Shown one piece after another: positions 1 through 8,826 of a stretch of DNA of 44,717 nucleotides; positions within the stretch are counted from its first letter, which is position 1, and each line of letters starts with the position of its first letter. This DNA comes from Rhodospirillales bacterium (lineage in GTDB: Bacteria; Pseudomonadota; Alphaproteobacteria; Rhodospirillales; UBA2165). The position numbers were made by a program, and so were the translations under genes. Below the pieces are notes generated by a model. That model did not search any database and was not told the origin of the DNA. It saw only the letters and a program-made list of their open reading frames with translations. The stretch is taken from positions 1 to 44,717 of the forward strand of contig JAJECC010000125.1 in NCBI GenBank assembly GCA_022822205.1, given 5' to 3'.

Positions 1-243
1 ACCTCGGGACTCACCCAGCGGGTCGCCGAAATGCGCATCGACGACGACCAGGATGCCGTATGGCTCAAGGTCAACGTGGACGGCAACGGCGCGTCGTGCC
101 ATGTGGGCTATCGCTCGTGCTTCTACCGCTCGGTGCCGACGGGCAGCGCGGAAGGACCGCTGACCCTGCGGTACGAAGAGACCGAAAAGGTTTTCGATCC
201 CGAAGACGTCTACGGCGACGCCCCCAACCCGACCAAACTCTAA
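1..243 (+). CDS. hisI: Phosphoribosyl-AMP cyclohydrolase, C-terminal part
   Basis: The reading frame is open from base 1, so the gene begins outside the window; 80 codons are visible, ending at TAA 241-243. HisI hydrolyses phosphoribosyl-AMP in the third step of histidine biosynthesis, in the cytoplasm. The family signature is visible: the acidic metal site (IDDDQDA), the core VWLKV strand, and the cysteine pair in [12 protein letters not shown] that supplies zinc ligands. About 40-50 N-terminal residues are missing because of the window edge, not because the gene is broken. An ArfA-like gene starts three bases after the stop codon, so the two are probably co-transcribed. Confidence 0.9.
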   Translation, partial: TSGLTQRVAEMRIDDDQDAVWLKVNVDGNGASCHVGYRSCFYRSVPTGSAEGPLTLRYEETEKVFDPEDVYGDAPNPTKL

Positions 244-246
244 GCG

Positions 247-405
247 ATGTCCGGGCGGCGCAGGCAGAGAAAGCCCGGCCGCCGCAACGCCATTGCGGCC
301 AGCCTGCGTTCACCCCTGTTCAAGATGAAGCGCGTGAAGGCCAAGCGGGGCAAGGGTGCCTACCGGCGGAAACCGAAACACGGCTCGGCCGAGAACGGCG
401 GTTAG
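247..405 (+). CDS. arfA: ArfA-type alternative ribosome-rescue factor, 52 aa
   Basis: This tiny, highly basic protein matches the conserved core of ArfA, which recruits RF2 to ribosomes stalled on mRNAs without a stop codon. By eye, residues 14-46 align without gaps to E. coli ArfA, sharing NAI (14-16), PLF (23-25), GKG (35-37), Y39 and KHG (44-46). In E. coli the full 72-residue form carries a hydrophobic C-terminal tail whose mRNA is cut and handed to tmRNA, so that the active form is truncated at about residue 55. Here a TAG ends the frame after KHGSAENGG, so the protein is encoded already short. The start is the only ATG in frame, three bases after hisI; no clear Shine-Dalgarno is seen, which suggests translational coupling. 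Its TAG overlaps the stop codon of convergent nadE. Confidence 0.82.
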   Translation: MSGRRRQRKPGRRNAIAASLRSPLFKMKRVKAKRGKGAYRRKPKHGSAENGG

Positions 406-2072
406 ACCAATCCGGTAAAGCCGTTGGTAATGGGATAGCGGCGGTCGCGGCCGAATGCACGTGACGTGATCTTGACGCCGGGCGGCGCTTGGCGGCGCTT
501 GTACTCCGCTCGATCGAGCATCTGCCACACCCGCCGGACGGTTGCCGGGTCATGGCCGCGGGCGACGATTTCGTCCACTGCCCGCTCGCCCTCGATCAGG
601 CACTCAAGAATATCGTCGAGCACGTCGTAGGGCGGCAGGGTGTCCTGGTCGGTCTGGCCGGGTTTCAGTTCGGCGGACGGCACCTTGGTGATGATGCGCT
701 CGGGGATCACCCGGCCCGCCGGGCCCAGGGCGTCCGCGGGATGGTGCTGATTGCGCCAGTTGGAGAGCTGGTAGACGGTGGTCTTGTAGACGTCCTTCAG
801 CACCGAATAGCCGCCGCACATGTCGCCATACAGGGTGGCGTAGCCCACCGACATCTCCGACTTGTTGCCGGTGGTCAGCGCCATGTAGCCGAATTTGTTG
901 GAGATCGCCATGACGATCAGGCCGCGCGAGCGCGCCTGAATATTTTCTTCGGTGGCATCCGGTTCCGTATCCTCGAAAATTCCGCTCAGCATTCCGCCGA
1001 AGGCGTCCATGGCCGATTCGATCCCGACCGTGTCGTAGCGCAGTCCCAACAAGCCCGCGCACTCGGCCGCGTCCTCAAGGCTCTCGTTCGAGGTATAAGG
1101 CGACGGCATCATCACGCAGTGGACCCGCTCGGGCCCAAGGGCATCCACCGCCACGGCCGCCGACAAGGCGGAATCGATGCCGCCGGACAACCCGAGAATT
1201 ACCCCGGGAAACCGGTTCTTGTTCACGTAGTCCCGCAATCCCAGGGTCACCGCCCGGTAGATGTTCTCGATGGACGCTTCACCGTTCGCCGGCGCCGCCA
1301 TGGCGCCCGGCGCGCACTCCCAGCCGTCCGCGCCCCGCGTCCATTCGGTGAGCACCGTTTGCTCGATCCAGGAGTCCGCCTGACATCTGAGGGACCGGTC
1401 GGCGCCGAGCGCGAACGAGGCCCCGTCGAAAACCAGCTCGTCCTGGCCGCCCACCTGATTGACATACAGCAGCGGCAGGCCGCTCTCGGTCACCCGGGCG
1501 ACCGCCAGATTGAGCCGCTGATCCGCCTTGTCGACCTCGAAGGGGGAGCCGTTGATGACGACGAGAATTTCGGCCCCCGACTCTTCCAGGGTCTCGGTGA
1601 CGTCGGCCTCCCACATGTCCTCGCACACCATGACGCCGAGCCGGACATCCCGGAACGCGATGGGACCCGGCATGGGGCCGGCATCGAATACCCGGTCCTC
1701 GTCGAACACCCCGTAGGTGGGCAGCAGGTGCTTATAGCGGCCGGTGGCAATCCCGCCGCCATCCAGCAGCAACGCCGCGTTATGGAGTCTGTCGCCGTCC
1801 CGCCATGGCGTACCGATCAAGAGCGCGGGCCCGCCATCCGCCGTCTCGGCGGCCAAGACCTTTATCCCCGCCTCGATCCGATCGACCAAAGCGGGTTTCC
1901 GGACCAGATCTTCCGGCGGATAACCGGAAACCGCGAGCTCGCCGGTGACCAGCAAGTCGGCGCCGGCAGCGGCCGCGTCGGCGCGGGCCCGGCGGATCAG
2001 GTCCAGATTGCCGTCGACCGCGCCGACGGTCGGATTGATCTGGCCCACGGCGATGGAAAGTCGATCGGTCAT
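402..2072 (-). CDS. nadE: Glutamine-dependent NAD+ synthetase
   Basis: This two-domain enzyme of about 556 residues amidates deamido-NAD to NAD+, taking ammonia from glutamine. The N-terminal carbon-nitrogen hydrolase domain shows the catalytic Glu45 (GELAVSGYPPEDL), Lys114 (KHLLPTYGVFDEDR) and Cys150 (GVMVCEDMW). The C-terminal synthetase domain carries the PP-loop SGGIDS at 296-301, then TTGNKSE and the late PSAELKPGQTDQD segment. The start MTDRLSIAVGQ was chosen because the family begins directly with the IAVGQINP strand; an ATG 57 bases upstream adds an unrelated basic stretch. No strong Shine-Dalgarno is visible. The stop codon shares bases 403-404 with the arfA stop. Confidence 0.95.
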   Translation of the reverse strand: MTDRLSIAVGQINPTVGAVDGNLDLIRRARADAAAAGADLLVTGELAVSGYPPEDLVRKPALVDRIEAGIKVLAAETADGGPALLIGTPWRDGDRLHNAALLLDGGGIATGRYKHLLPTYGVFDEDRVFDAGPMPGPIAFRDVRLGVMVCEDMWEADVTETLEESGAEILVVINGSPFEVDKADQRLNLAVARVTESGLPLLYVNQVGGQDELVFDGASFALGADRSLRCQADSWIEQTVLTEWTRGADGWECAPGAMAAPANGEASIENIYRAVTLGLRDYVNKNRFPGVILGLSGGIDSALSAAVAVDALGPERVHCVMMPSPYTSNESLEDAAECAGLLGLRYDTVGIESAMDAFGGMLSGIFEDTEPDATEENIQARSRGLIVMAISNKFGYMALTTGNKSEMSVGYATLYGDMCGGYSVLKDVYKTTVYQLSNWRNQHHPADALGPAGRVIPERIITKVPSAELKPGQTDQDTLPPYDVLDDILECLIEGERAVDEIVARGHDPATVRRVWQMLDRAEYKRRQAPPGVKITSRAFGRDRRYPITNGFTGLV

Positions 2073-2286
2073 ACGGGTCGCATTGTCGAGATTGCCGGGT
2101 CCGTACCGCCCTTCGGCGGGGCGTAACATGTAGAGATGGGCCTGTAGCGTGTCAACGCACCCCTGGTCATGGCGGCCATGCCCGGCGGAACGCCCGGAAA
2201 TAATCCGGTCGAACAGTTACTTCCGAGACATGGCGGGCGACAAAAGGGGCGACGGGAAGACCTTCCGCGACGCGGATTGGGGAGAC

Positions 2287-3348
2287 CTAGGAATTCCGCC
2301 CCAGCGTGGCCGCCGCTTTCCGGTGCGACGCCAACAGGCTCGGCACACGTTCCGGATCACCCCGGCCCCAGCCGCATTCCGACGACACGCCGTCCACTTT
2401 GACGACTTTTCGCGCGGCCGCGAGACGCGCCGCATCCCCGGCCTCGTCCTCGTGGTGGATCAGGCCGAGATAGAGATCGCAGCCCGCGGGCAGCTTCAGG
2501 TCCGCGAGCGCCGCGAAATAGGCATCGTCCGAGCGGTCCTTGGGCACCGGCAGGTGAATGAACTGCACGGAGCGGTTGACGGCCGCAACGATGCCGTTGG
2601 TCATTTCGACCATGTTGGCCGAGTCCCGGGGCTGCACGATGTGCTCGTCCCGGGGGCTGCCATAGCAGAGATGGTAGCCGAGCTCGGCTGGTTCGGGCAC
2701 GGCGTCGCCGACCTCACCCAGCACCCGGAAAATCTCTTCCTTGTAGTCGGCCGGCTGGACATCGTAGTAGCCCTCCCACATGAGCACTTCCTGACAGACG
2801 TCCCATTGGAAGGCGATGCGGTCGTTGGGAAGCGCGGCAGAGATGCGTTCGACGGTTTCCACGACATGCCTGGTGTAAACCTCGATGAAGTCGTCCTGGG
2901 CGCCGGGGGCGACGTAGTTGTAGCCGGGCGCCAAGGGCGTCGGGATGGAAATCTGAAACTTGGTCCCGGACGGAATCACGCCGTCGTCCTGCAGCTTGCC
3001 GAACAACTCGAACGACGCGATGGCTTCGTCGCTGTAGGGCGTATTGAACGTCGCCGCCGAGACGTCGCTCCCGGGCTTGAAGCGATATTGGGGAATCTCC
3101 CTGAGCAGCACGCCGTCCCATTGGGTCCATTTGAGCGGCGGCGTGTCGGGGTCCTCCTCCATGTCCGGATGGTTGGCCAGCATTTCCTGCATGAAGCGAA
3201 TCCAGCCGATCCGCTCGCCGGTTTCACCGTCGGGGAGGCGGGCGAGATGGTCGGGTACCGCGCCGGCCACGGTGCGAAAGACGTTCTCCGCATCATCGAG
3301 CGGGATCGACCCCACCAGGTGCACGATGCCGTGTGAATGTGCTGACAT
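2287..3348 (-). CDS. UROD/MetE-like barrel protein of unknown function
   Basis: This 353-residue protein resembles the TIM-barrel superfamily of cobalamin-independent methionine synthase (MetE) and uroporphyrinogen decarboxylase, but lacks the duplicated N-terminal half of MetE. It begins with HGIVHLVGSIPL and ends with a MetE-like DGVSSECGWGRG segment. Candidate zinc ligands in the MetE order His-x-Cys, Glu, Cys are His226, Cys228, Glu248 and Cys325. This suggests thiol or methyl transfer chemistry, but the substrate cannot be read from sequence. The start is supported by GGGGAGA seven bases upstream. It is divergently oriented from the molybdenum hydroxylase gene across about 150 bases, which may hold both promoters. 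Confidence 0.72.
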   Translation of the reverse strand: MSAHSHGIVHLVGSIPLDDAENVFRTVAGAVPDHLARLPDGETGERIGWIRFMQEMLANHPDMEEDPDTPPLKWTQWDGVLLREIPQYRFKPGSDVSAATFNTPYSDEAIASFELFGKLQDDGVIPSGTKFQISIPTPLAPGYNYVAPGAQDDFIEVYTRHVVETVERISAALPNDRIAFQWDVCQEVLMWEGYYDVQPADYKEEIFRVLGEVGDAVPEPAELGYHLCYGSPRDEHIVQPRDSANMVEMTNGIVAAVNRSVQFIHLPVPKDRSDDAYFAALADLKLPAGCDLYLGLIHHEDEAGDAARLAAARKVVKVDGVSSECGWGRGDPERVPSLLASHRKAAATLGRNS

Positions 3349-3501
3349 TTTGATCTCCCCGGAAATTCGTTCGCCACTGATCGTCTGCCGGACATGTTAG
3401 CCGGACCCGCCGCCCGGGCAAGCCCGGCTGATTGCAAGGGTGGGATTCATTCTGCAAGATACGGCTCAAATCCGGACGAATTTCACCAGGAGAGGGAACA
3501 G

Positions 3502-5856
3502 ATGGGCCAGTTCGGAATTGGCCAGCCGGTGCCCCGCACCGAGGACCCGAGGCTGCTGACCGGCCGGGGCCAATATGTCAGCGACGTCAGCTTTCCGGAC
3601 ATGGCCTGGGGCTATTCGGTCCGCTCTCCCCATGCCCACGCCAAAGTCATCTCCCTCGACATCTCCGCCGCCGAAGCCGCGCCGGGGGTGCTGAAGGTCT
3701 TCACCCACCGGGACATCGAGGCGGCCGGGCTCGGCGTCACCAAGCCGCACTTTCCGCCCCGCAAACGGCCGAAGGATGGATCCGACGTCTACTGGGCGTC
3801 CCATCCCGGCCTGATTCCCGCCGGCGGCAAGGTCCGGGTGATCGGCGATCCGGTGGCGTTCGTGGTGGCCGAAACGCTGGCCCAGGCGAAGGATGCGGCG
3901 GAGCTGGTCGAGGTGGGATACGACCCCCTGCCCTCGGTCACCGAGACGGCCATCGCCACCGATGCGGACGCACCGCAACTTTGGGAGGACTATCCCGACA
4001 ACATTTCCAACGTCTTCAATATCGGCGACAAAGAGGCGGTGGATGCGGCGTTCGACGGTGCGGCCCACGTCACCGGCCAACGCTTCGTCATCAACCGCAT
4101 CTCGACCAACGCCATGGAAACCCGCGGCTGCGTCGGCGAGTTCGATGCGCGGGAGGAACGCTACACCATGTATTGCGACACGCAGTCGCCCCACGCGTCG
4201 CGCAGCGCCCTCGCCCGCGAAATCTTCAAGGTGCCGGAAACCCGGGTCCGGGTGGTGTCGCGGGATATCGGCGGCGCGTTCGGCCTGAAGGACGTCCACT
4301 TCCCCGAAAACCGGCTTTGCCTGCTTGCCGCCAAGGTGCTCGGCCGCCGGGTCAAGTGGGTGTGCGAGCGCTCGGAAGGCTTTATTTCCGATGACCACGC
4401 CCGCGACCAGGTGTGGGATGCGGAGCTGGCGCTCGACGATGCGGGCAACTTTCTCGCGCTCCGCTTCAAGAGCCGCTGCAATCTCGGCGCCTACATCACC
4501 TCGGGCTCCGCCATGGTGCCGACCTTCCTCAACCTCGGCGGGCTGGCGGGCGTCTACACCACCCCGGCGATCCATGTGGAAGTGACCTCGGTCTACACCA
4601 ACACCCATCCGACCGGCCCCTATCGCGGCGCGGGCCGGCCGGAGGCGTCCTATGTCCTCGAGCGCCTCATCGATATCGCCGCCCGGGAGACCGGGATCGA
4701 CAAGGGCGAGCTGCGCCGCCGCAACCTCATCCCGGCGGACGCGATGCCGTTCCAGACCGGCCTGGTGTTCAAATACGATTCCGGCGAGTTCGAAAAGAAC
4801 CAGGACATGGCCCTGGAAATGGCGGACATCGCCGGCTTCGAGGCCCGCCGCCGGGAGGCCGAGGCCCGCGACAGGCTCCGGGGCTACAGCGTCATCCACA
4901 TGATCGAGAGCGCCGCCAGCCCGCGGCCCGAACAGGCGGAGATCCGGTTCGATGCGGGCGGGACGGTCACGGTTCTAGCCGGGACCAAGTCCAACGGCCA
5001 AGGCCACGATACCATGTACAAGATCTTTCTCTCGGACATGCTGGGTATCGACAGCGACGATGTCCGGGTGGTCGATGACGACACCGACAAGGTGACTTTC
5101 GGGATCGGCACCATCGGGTCCCGCTCGGCGGTCGCCGGCGGCGGCGCCATGCGCATGGCCGCCGACAAGGTGATCGAAAAGGGAAAGAAAATCGCCGCCC
5201 ATATGCTGGAGGCGGCGGAGGCCGACATCGAATTCGAGAACGGGAACTTCACCGTCGCCGGCACCGACAAGCAGGCCCATATCCAGGACGTGGCCCGCGC
5301 CTCGTTCAACGCCGTGGCCATGCCGCCCGGCGTGGAGATCGGCCTCTACGAGCGCGCCACCTACATCTCCGAAGCCGCCAGCTTCCCCAACGGCTGTCAC
5401 ATCTGCGAGGTGGAGATCGACCCGGATACGGGACGCACCGAAATCGTCCGCTATGTGGCCGTGGATGACGTCGGCACGGTGGTCAACGCCCTCACCCTCG
5501 AAGGCCAGGTCCATGGAGGCATCGCTCAGGGGGCGGGCCAGGCGCTGCTGGAAAACGTCGCCTATGACGGGGAAAGCGGTCAGATGCTGTCCGGTTCCTT
5601 CCTCGATTACGCCATGCCGCGGGCCGACGATTTCTGCGCCTTCGAAATCGGCAACAATCCGGTGCCCGCCAAGACCAACCTGTTGGGCATCAAGGGCGCG
5701 GGCGAGGCCGGAACCACCGGCGCCCTGCCGGCGGTGATGAATGCCGTCAACCATGCGCTCCAGCCTCTCGGCATCCGGCACCTGGAAATGCCGGCGACGC
5801 CCGAGAAGGTATGGCGCGCCATTCAGGACGCTCAAGCGGCGCAAGCCGCGGCGTAA
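3502..5856 (+). CDS. Molybdopterin-binding large subunit, xanthine dehydrogenase / CoxL-like (form II)
   Basis: This 784-residue protein is the large subunit of a molybdenum hydroxylase, the class including CO dehydrogenase-like, aldehyde and aromatic hydroxylating enzymes. Visible motifs are RTEDPRLLTGRGQYVSD at the N terminus, the Moco-binding GGAFG near residue 257, PYRGAGR at 373-379 and the catalytic glutamate Glu735 in GAGEAGTTG. PYRGAGR matches the form II type and not the AYXCSFR loop of true CO dehydrogenases, so CO oxidation is unlikely. The start at MGQFGIG has a good AGGAGAGG ribosome site; the frame is open upstream to 3394 without family similarity. No 2Fe-2S small subunit or FAD medium subunit gene is adjacent, which is unusual. 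Substrate unknown. Confidence 0.93.
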   Translation: MGQFGIGQPVPRTEDPRLLTGRGQYVSDVSFPDMAWGYSVRSPHAHAKVISLDISAAEAAPGVLKVFTHRDIEAAGLGVTKPHFPPRKRPKDGSDVYWASHPGLIPAGGKVRVIGDPVAFVVAETLAQAKDAAELVEVGYDPLPSVTETAIATDADAPQLWEDYPDNISNVFNIGDKEAVDAAFDGAAHVTGQRFVINRISTNAMETRGCVGEFDAREERYTMYCDTQSPHASRSALAREIFKVPETRVRVVSRDIGGAFGLKDVHFPENRLCLLAAKVLGRRVKWVCERSEGFISDDHARDQVWDAELALDDAGNFLALRFKSRCNLGAYITSGSAMVPTFLNLGGLAGVYTTPAIHVEVTSVYTNTHPTGPYRGAGRPEASYVLERLIDIAARETGIDKGELRRRNLIPADAMPFQTGLVFKYDSGEFEKNQDMALEMADIAGFEARRREAEARDRLRGYSVIHMIESAASPRPEQAEIRFDAGGTVTVLAGTKSNGQGHDTMYKIFLSDMLGIDSDDVRVVDDDTDKVTFGIGTIGSRSAVAGGGAMRMAADKVIEKGKKIAAHMLEAAEADIEFENGNFTVAGTDKQAHIQDVARASFNAVAMPPGVEIGLYERATYISEAASFPNGCHICEVEIDPDTGRTEIVRYVAVDDVGTVVNALTLEGQVHGGIAQGAGQALLENVAYDGESGQMLSGSFLDYAMPRADDFCAFEIGNNPVPAKTNLLGIKGAGEAGTTGALPAVMNAVNHALQPLGIRHLEMPATPEKVWRAIQDAQAAQAAA

Positions 5857-5870
5857 ACGGGAGAGAAGAC

Positions 5871-6290
5871 ATGAAATACCTTCACACCATGATCCGCATT
5901 TCGGATGTGGACGAGTCCCTCGATTTCTGGTGCGACAAGCTGGGTTTGGTGGAACTGCGCCGCCGGGAATCGGAAGCCGGGCGGTTCACGCTGATCTTCC
6001 TCGCCGCGCCGGGGGACGAAGAGGCGCAGCTGGAACTCACCTACAACTGGGACCCGGACGAGTATCCGGAGGGCCGGAATTTCGGTCACGTGGCCTACGC
6101 CGTCGACGACATCCACGCGACCTGCCGGAAGCTGATGGATGCGGGCGTCACCATCAACCGCCCGCCCCGGGAAGGCAAGATGGCCTTCATCCGCTCACCG
6201 GAGAACATCTCCGTCGAACTGCTGCAAAACGGCGACGCGCTCGAACCCGCCGAGCCGTGGAAATCGATGGAGAATACCGGGCACTGGTAG
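5871..6290 (+). CDS. gloA: Lactoylglutathione lyase (glyoxalase I)
   Basis: Glyoxalase I isomerises the hemithioacetal of methylglyoxal and glutathione to S-lactoylglutathione in the cytoplasm. The 139-residue length and sequence resemble E. coli GloA (135). The four metal ligands can be placed at His5 (YLHTMIR), Glu55 (LELTYNW), His73 (FGHVAY) and Glu116 (SVELL). The short loops suggest the Ni/Co-dependent bacterial type. The ATG at 5871 follows CGGGAGAGAAG and lies 14 bases after the molybdenum hydroxylase stop, so the two are likely one operon. That raises the possibility that the hydroxylase handles an aldehyde or ketone, but this is inference. A glutathione reductase gene lies 4 kb downstream. 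Confidence 0.92.
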   Translation: MKYLHTMIRISDVDESLDFWCDKLGLVELRRRESEAGRFTLIFLAAPGDEEAQLELTYNWDPDEYPEGRNFGHVAYAVDDIHATCRKLMDAGVTINRPPREGKMAFIRSPENISVELLQNGDALEPAEPWKSMENTGHW

Positions 6291-6303
6291 GCGGCGGGGC
6301 GCC

Positions 6304-7236
6304 TCAAGCCGCTTCCACCGCCTTGATGATGGCCTGACGCAACTTGGCATCGGGCATGGGGCCGGCGGCGGCGTCCATGTTTTCCCGGGCGTGATCGGGC
6401 CGCCGGGTCGCCGGGATGGCCACCGTGACCGCCGGGTGGGAAATCACGAACTTCAACAGAAGCTGCGCCCAGGTCCGGGCGCCCAACTCGGCGGCGAAGC
6501 CGGGAAGCGGCTCTCCGTCCAGACGATCGATCAAGCCTCCCCGGCGGAACGGGCGGTTGACGATCACGGCGATGCCCCTTTCGGCGGCCAGCGGCAACAG
6601 CCGGTCCTCCACCTCCAGATCGAGGGGATTGTAGGTGAGCTGCACGAAATCGAGCCGTTCCGACCTCATCACCCGTTCGAACTCCCGGTGGCTCCGGCCG
6701 TGGGACGTGGTGATCCCCACATAGCGGATTTTGCCTTGCTCCTTTCGCCGGTGAAGCTCGGCGAGGTGGGCTTCCCAATTCAGGAGATTGTGCACCTGGA
6801 AGAGATCGAGCCGGTCCTCGCCCCATAGGCGCCCGGAATTTTCGATCTGTTTGACGCCGCGGGCCGTAAACGGCGTCCACACCTTGGTGGCCGAAAAGAC
6901 CTTCTCCGGGTTCCTCACCCGCTTCAGGCAATAGCCGATCACCTCTTCGGAGGCGCCGTACATGGGCGATGAATCCAGCATCCCGCCGCCGGCATCGATG
7001 AAGGTCTGCAGCACTCGTACCCGCTGAGCCCGCGCTCTTTCGTCGCGCCCGACGTTGAACGTCAGGTAGGACCCCATGCCCATGGCGGGGATGCGCTCGC
7101 CGGTCGACGGGATCACCTTGGCGAGCATCGGGGAAGCGTTCCCGGTCAACGGGAAGCCGCCCGTCAGCAATCCCGCACCCGCGGCGGCGGCGGTCAGGAA
7201 GCCGCGGCGCGACAGGCCCCGATCATTTTCTTTCAT
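6304..7236 (-). CDS. Aldo/keto reductase with Tat signal
   Basis: This protein of about 310 residues is an aldo/keto reductase, a TIM-barrel NAD(P)H-dependent carbonyl reductase. The catalytic tetrad is present: Asp88 and Tyr93 (LDSSPMYG), Lys118 (SATKVW) and His149 (LFQVHN). The N terminus carries a twin-arginine export signal, SRRGFLTAAAAGAG, followed by a hydrophobic segment ending near NASPM. Export of a folded enzyme with its nicotinamide bound would fit the Tat route, but how the cofactor is recycled outside is unclear. The start ATG at 7236 was preferred; another in-frame ATG lies at 7248, and neither has a good Shine-Dalgarno. It ends 13 bases from convergent gloA. Confidence 0.88.
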   Translation of the reverse strand: MKENDRGLSRRGFLTAAAAGAGLLTGGFPLTGNASPMLAKVIPSTGERIPAMGMGSYLTFNVGRDERARAQRVRVLQTFIDAGGGMLDSSPMYGASEEVIGYCLKRVRNPEKVFSATKVWTPFTARGVKQIENSGRLWGEDRLDLFQVHNLLNWEAHLAELHRRKEQGKIRYVGITTSHGRSHREFERVMRSERLDFVQLTYNPLDLEVEDRLLPLAAERGIAVIVNRPFRRGGLIDRLDGEPLPGFAAELGARTWAQLLLKFVISHPAVTVAIPATRRPDHARENMDAAAGPMPDAKLRQAIIKAVEAA

Positions 7237-7253
7237 GCCCGGCACCATAACGA

Positions 7254-7281
7254 AAACGGCGGACCATGAGACCCGCCGTTT
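7254..7281 (-). terminator. Hairpin terminator after the DAHP synthase gene
   Basis: A 9-bp perfect inverted repeat (AAACGGCGG / CCGCCGTTT) with a 10-base loop lies between the DAHP synthase stop and the aldo/keto reductase start. Read on the minus strand, the stem runs into TTTTCG, a short T-run. It probably ends or attenuates transcription of the synthase before the reductase. Confidence 0.55.
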
Positions 7282-7308
7282 CGCAATTTCACGGGGATTT
7301 GACCCGAT

Positions 7309-8706
7309 TCAGATCGTTGCCGCCACCGCCTTGTCGACACCGTTCACATGGCCGTTGGAGCGTTCCTCCTTCAGCCGTTCGGCGATCAGGAAGGTAAGTT
7401 CCAGGGCCTGACGCCCGTTGAGGCGCGGATCGCAATGGGTGTGATACCGGTCCGAGAGATCGGCCTCGGTGATCGCCTGGGCGCCGCCGACGCACTCGGT
7501 GACGTCCTTGCCGGTGAGTTCCAGATGGATGCCGCCCGGGTGGGTGCCCTCGGCCCGGTGGACGGCAAAGAAGCCCTCCACCTCCCGCAGGATGCGGTCG
7601 AAGTGGCGGGTCTTATAGCCGTTGGCCGATTTGACCATGTTGGCGTGCATGGGATCGCAGGACCAGACCACGTGTCGGCCCTCCTCCTTCACCCGGCGCA
7701 CCAGGGCCGGCAGCACCTCTTCGACCTTATCGGCGCCCATTCGCGAGATCAGGGTGAGGCGGCCCGGCTCGTTTTCCGGGTTGAGGATGTCGATCAGCCT
7801 GATCAGGTAGTCGGGCTCCGTGGCCGGGCCGACCTTCGAGGCGACCGGATTGCCGATGCCCTTCAGGAACTCGATTTGCGCGTTTTCCAACTGGCGGGTC
7901 CGTTCGCCGCACCACAGCAGGTGGGCCGACGTGTCGTACCAGTCGCCGGAGGTGGAATCGACCCGGGTCATGGCCTGCTCGTAGGGCAGCAGCAGCGCCT
8001 CGTGCGAGGTGAAGAAATCGGTCTCCCTGATCTGCGGCGCGCTCTGGCTGGTCAGGCCGCAGGCCGCCATGAAGGCCAGGGTCTCGTCCAAGCGGTTGGC
8101 GAGGTCCGTGTAGCGCTCGCCCAGCGGCGAGTCGGCAACGAAACCCATGTTCCACTGATGCACCCGGTGGAGATCGGCGAATCCGCCCTGGGCAAACGCC
8201 CGCACCAAGTTGAGGGTCGACGCCGACTGATTGTACGCCTGCTCCATACGCTTGGGATCCGGTATCCGGGCCTCGGCGTCGAATTCGATGCCGTTGATGA
8301 TGTCGCCCCGGTAGCTCGGCAACTCGACGCCGTCGATCGTTTCCGTCGGCGCCGAACGGGGCTTGGCGAACTGACCGGCCAGCCGGCCTACCTTGACGAC
8401 CGGCAGGGCCGCGCCGAAAGTCAGCACGACGGCCATCTGCAGGACGATCTTGAACAGATCGCGGATGTTGTCGGGATGGAATTCGGCGAAGCTTTCCGCA
8501 CAATCGCCGCCCTGGAGCAGAAAAGCCTTTCCCGCCGCAACGTCGGCGAGAGACCGCTTCAGGCGCCGCGCTTCGCCGGCAAAGACCAGCGGCGGATACC
8601 CGGAAAGCCGGGCCTCGACGTCGGCGAGTTCCTTGGCGTCCGGGTATTCCGGCACCTGTTCGATGGGTTTGCCGCGCCAGCTGTCCGGCGCCCACTTCAC
8701 AGCCAT
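7309..8706 (-). CDS. Class II 3-deoxy-7-phosphoheptulonate (DAHP) synthase
   Basis: This 465-residue enzyme condenses phosphoenolpyruvate and erythrose 4-phosphate, the first step of the shikimate pathway. It belongs to the plant-like class II family. Metal-site motifs are GGDCAESF (Cys69), CDPMHAN, the GGIHLELTG glutamate and [21 protein letters not shown] and [10 protein letters not shown] are also typical. The N terminus (KWAPDSWR, near residue 5) is the usual family start, preceded by a GGATAGGAAA ribosome site. The C-terminal tail after ERLKEE is short and divergent. It stands alone as a transcription unit, with a hairpin downstream. I leave the symbol empty because naming differs among class II enzymes. 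Confidence 0.96.
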   Translation of the reverse strand: MAVKWAPDSWRGKPIEQVPEYPDAKELADVEARLSGYPPLVFAGEARRLKRSLADVAAGKAFLLQGGDCAESFAEFHPDNIRDLFKIVLQMAVVLTFGAALPVVKVGRLAGQFAKPRSAPTETIDGVELPSYRGDIINGIEFDAEARIPDPKRMEQAYNQSASTLNLVRAFAQGGFADLHRVHQWNMGFVADSPLGERYTDLANRLDETLAFMAACGLTSQSAPQIRETDFFTSHEALLLPYEQAMTRVDSTSGDWYDTSAHLLWCGERTRQLENAQIEFLKGIGNPVASKVGPATEPDYLIRLIDILNPENEPGRLTLISRMGADKVEEVLPALVRRVKEEGRHVVWSCDPMHANMVKSANGYKTRHFDRILREVEGFFAVHRAEGTHPGGIHLELTGKDVTECVGGAQAITEADLSDRYHTHCDPRLNGRQALELTFLIAERLKEERSNGHVNGVDKAVAATI

Positions 8707-8826
8707 TTTCCTATCCCCAGGAAATATTCTTTTCAGAGCGCGGGGTTATACGCCGGAACGCCGCGGAATTCCAGGGAAATAAGGTTGGGCCGCGGAACGA
8801 TGACCCCCACCGAACGGCGGCGTAAT

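Noticed and set aside
489..2126. Long plus-strand frame antisense to nadE
   Set aside because: It mirrors nadE codons and has no family similarity; nadE motifs are all in the minus frame.
3502..5856. Aerobic CO dehydrogenase (coxL form I)
   Set aside because: The active-site loop reads PYRGAGR instead of AYXCSFR, and no coxM/coxS is adjacent.
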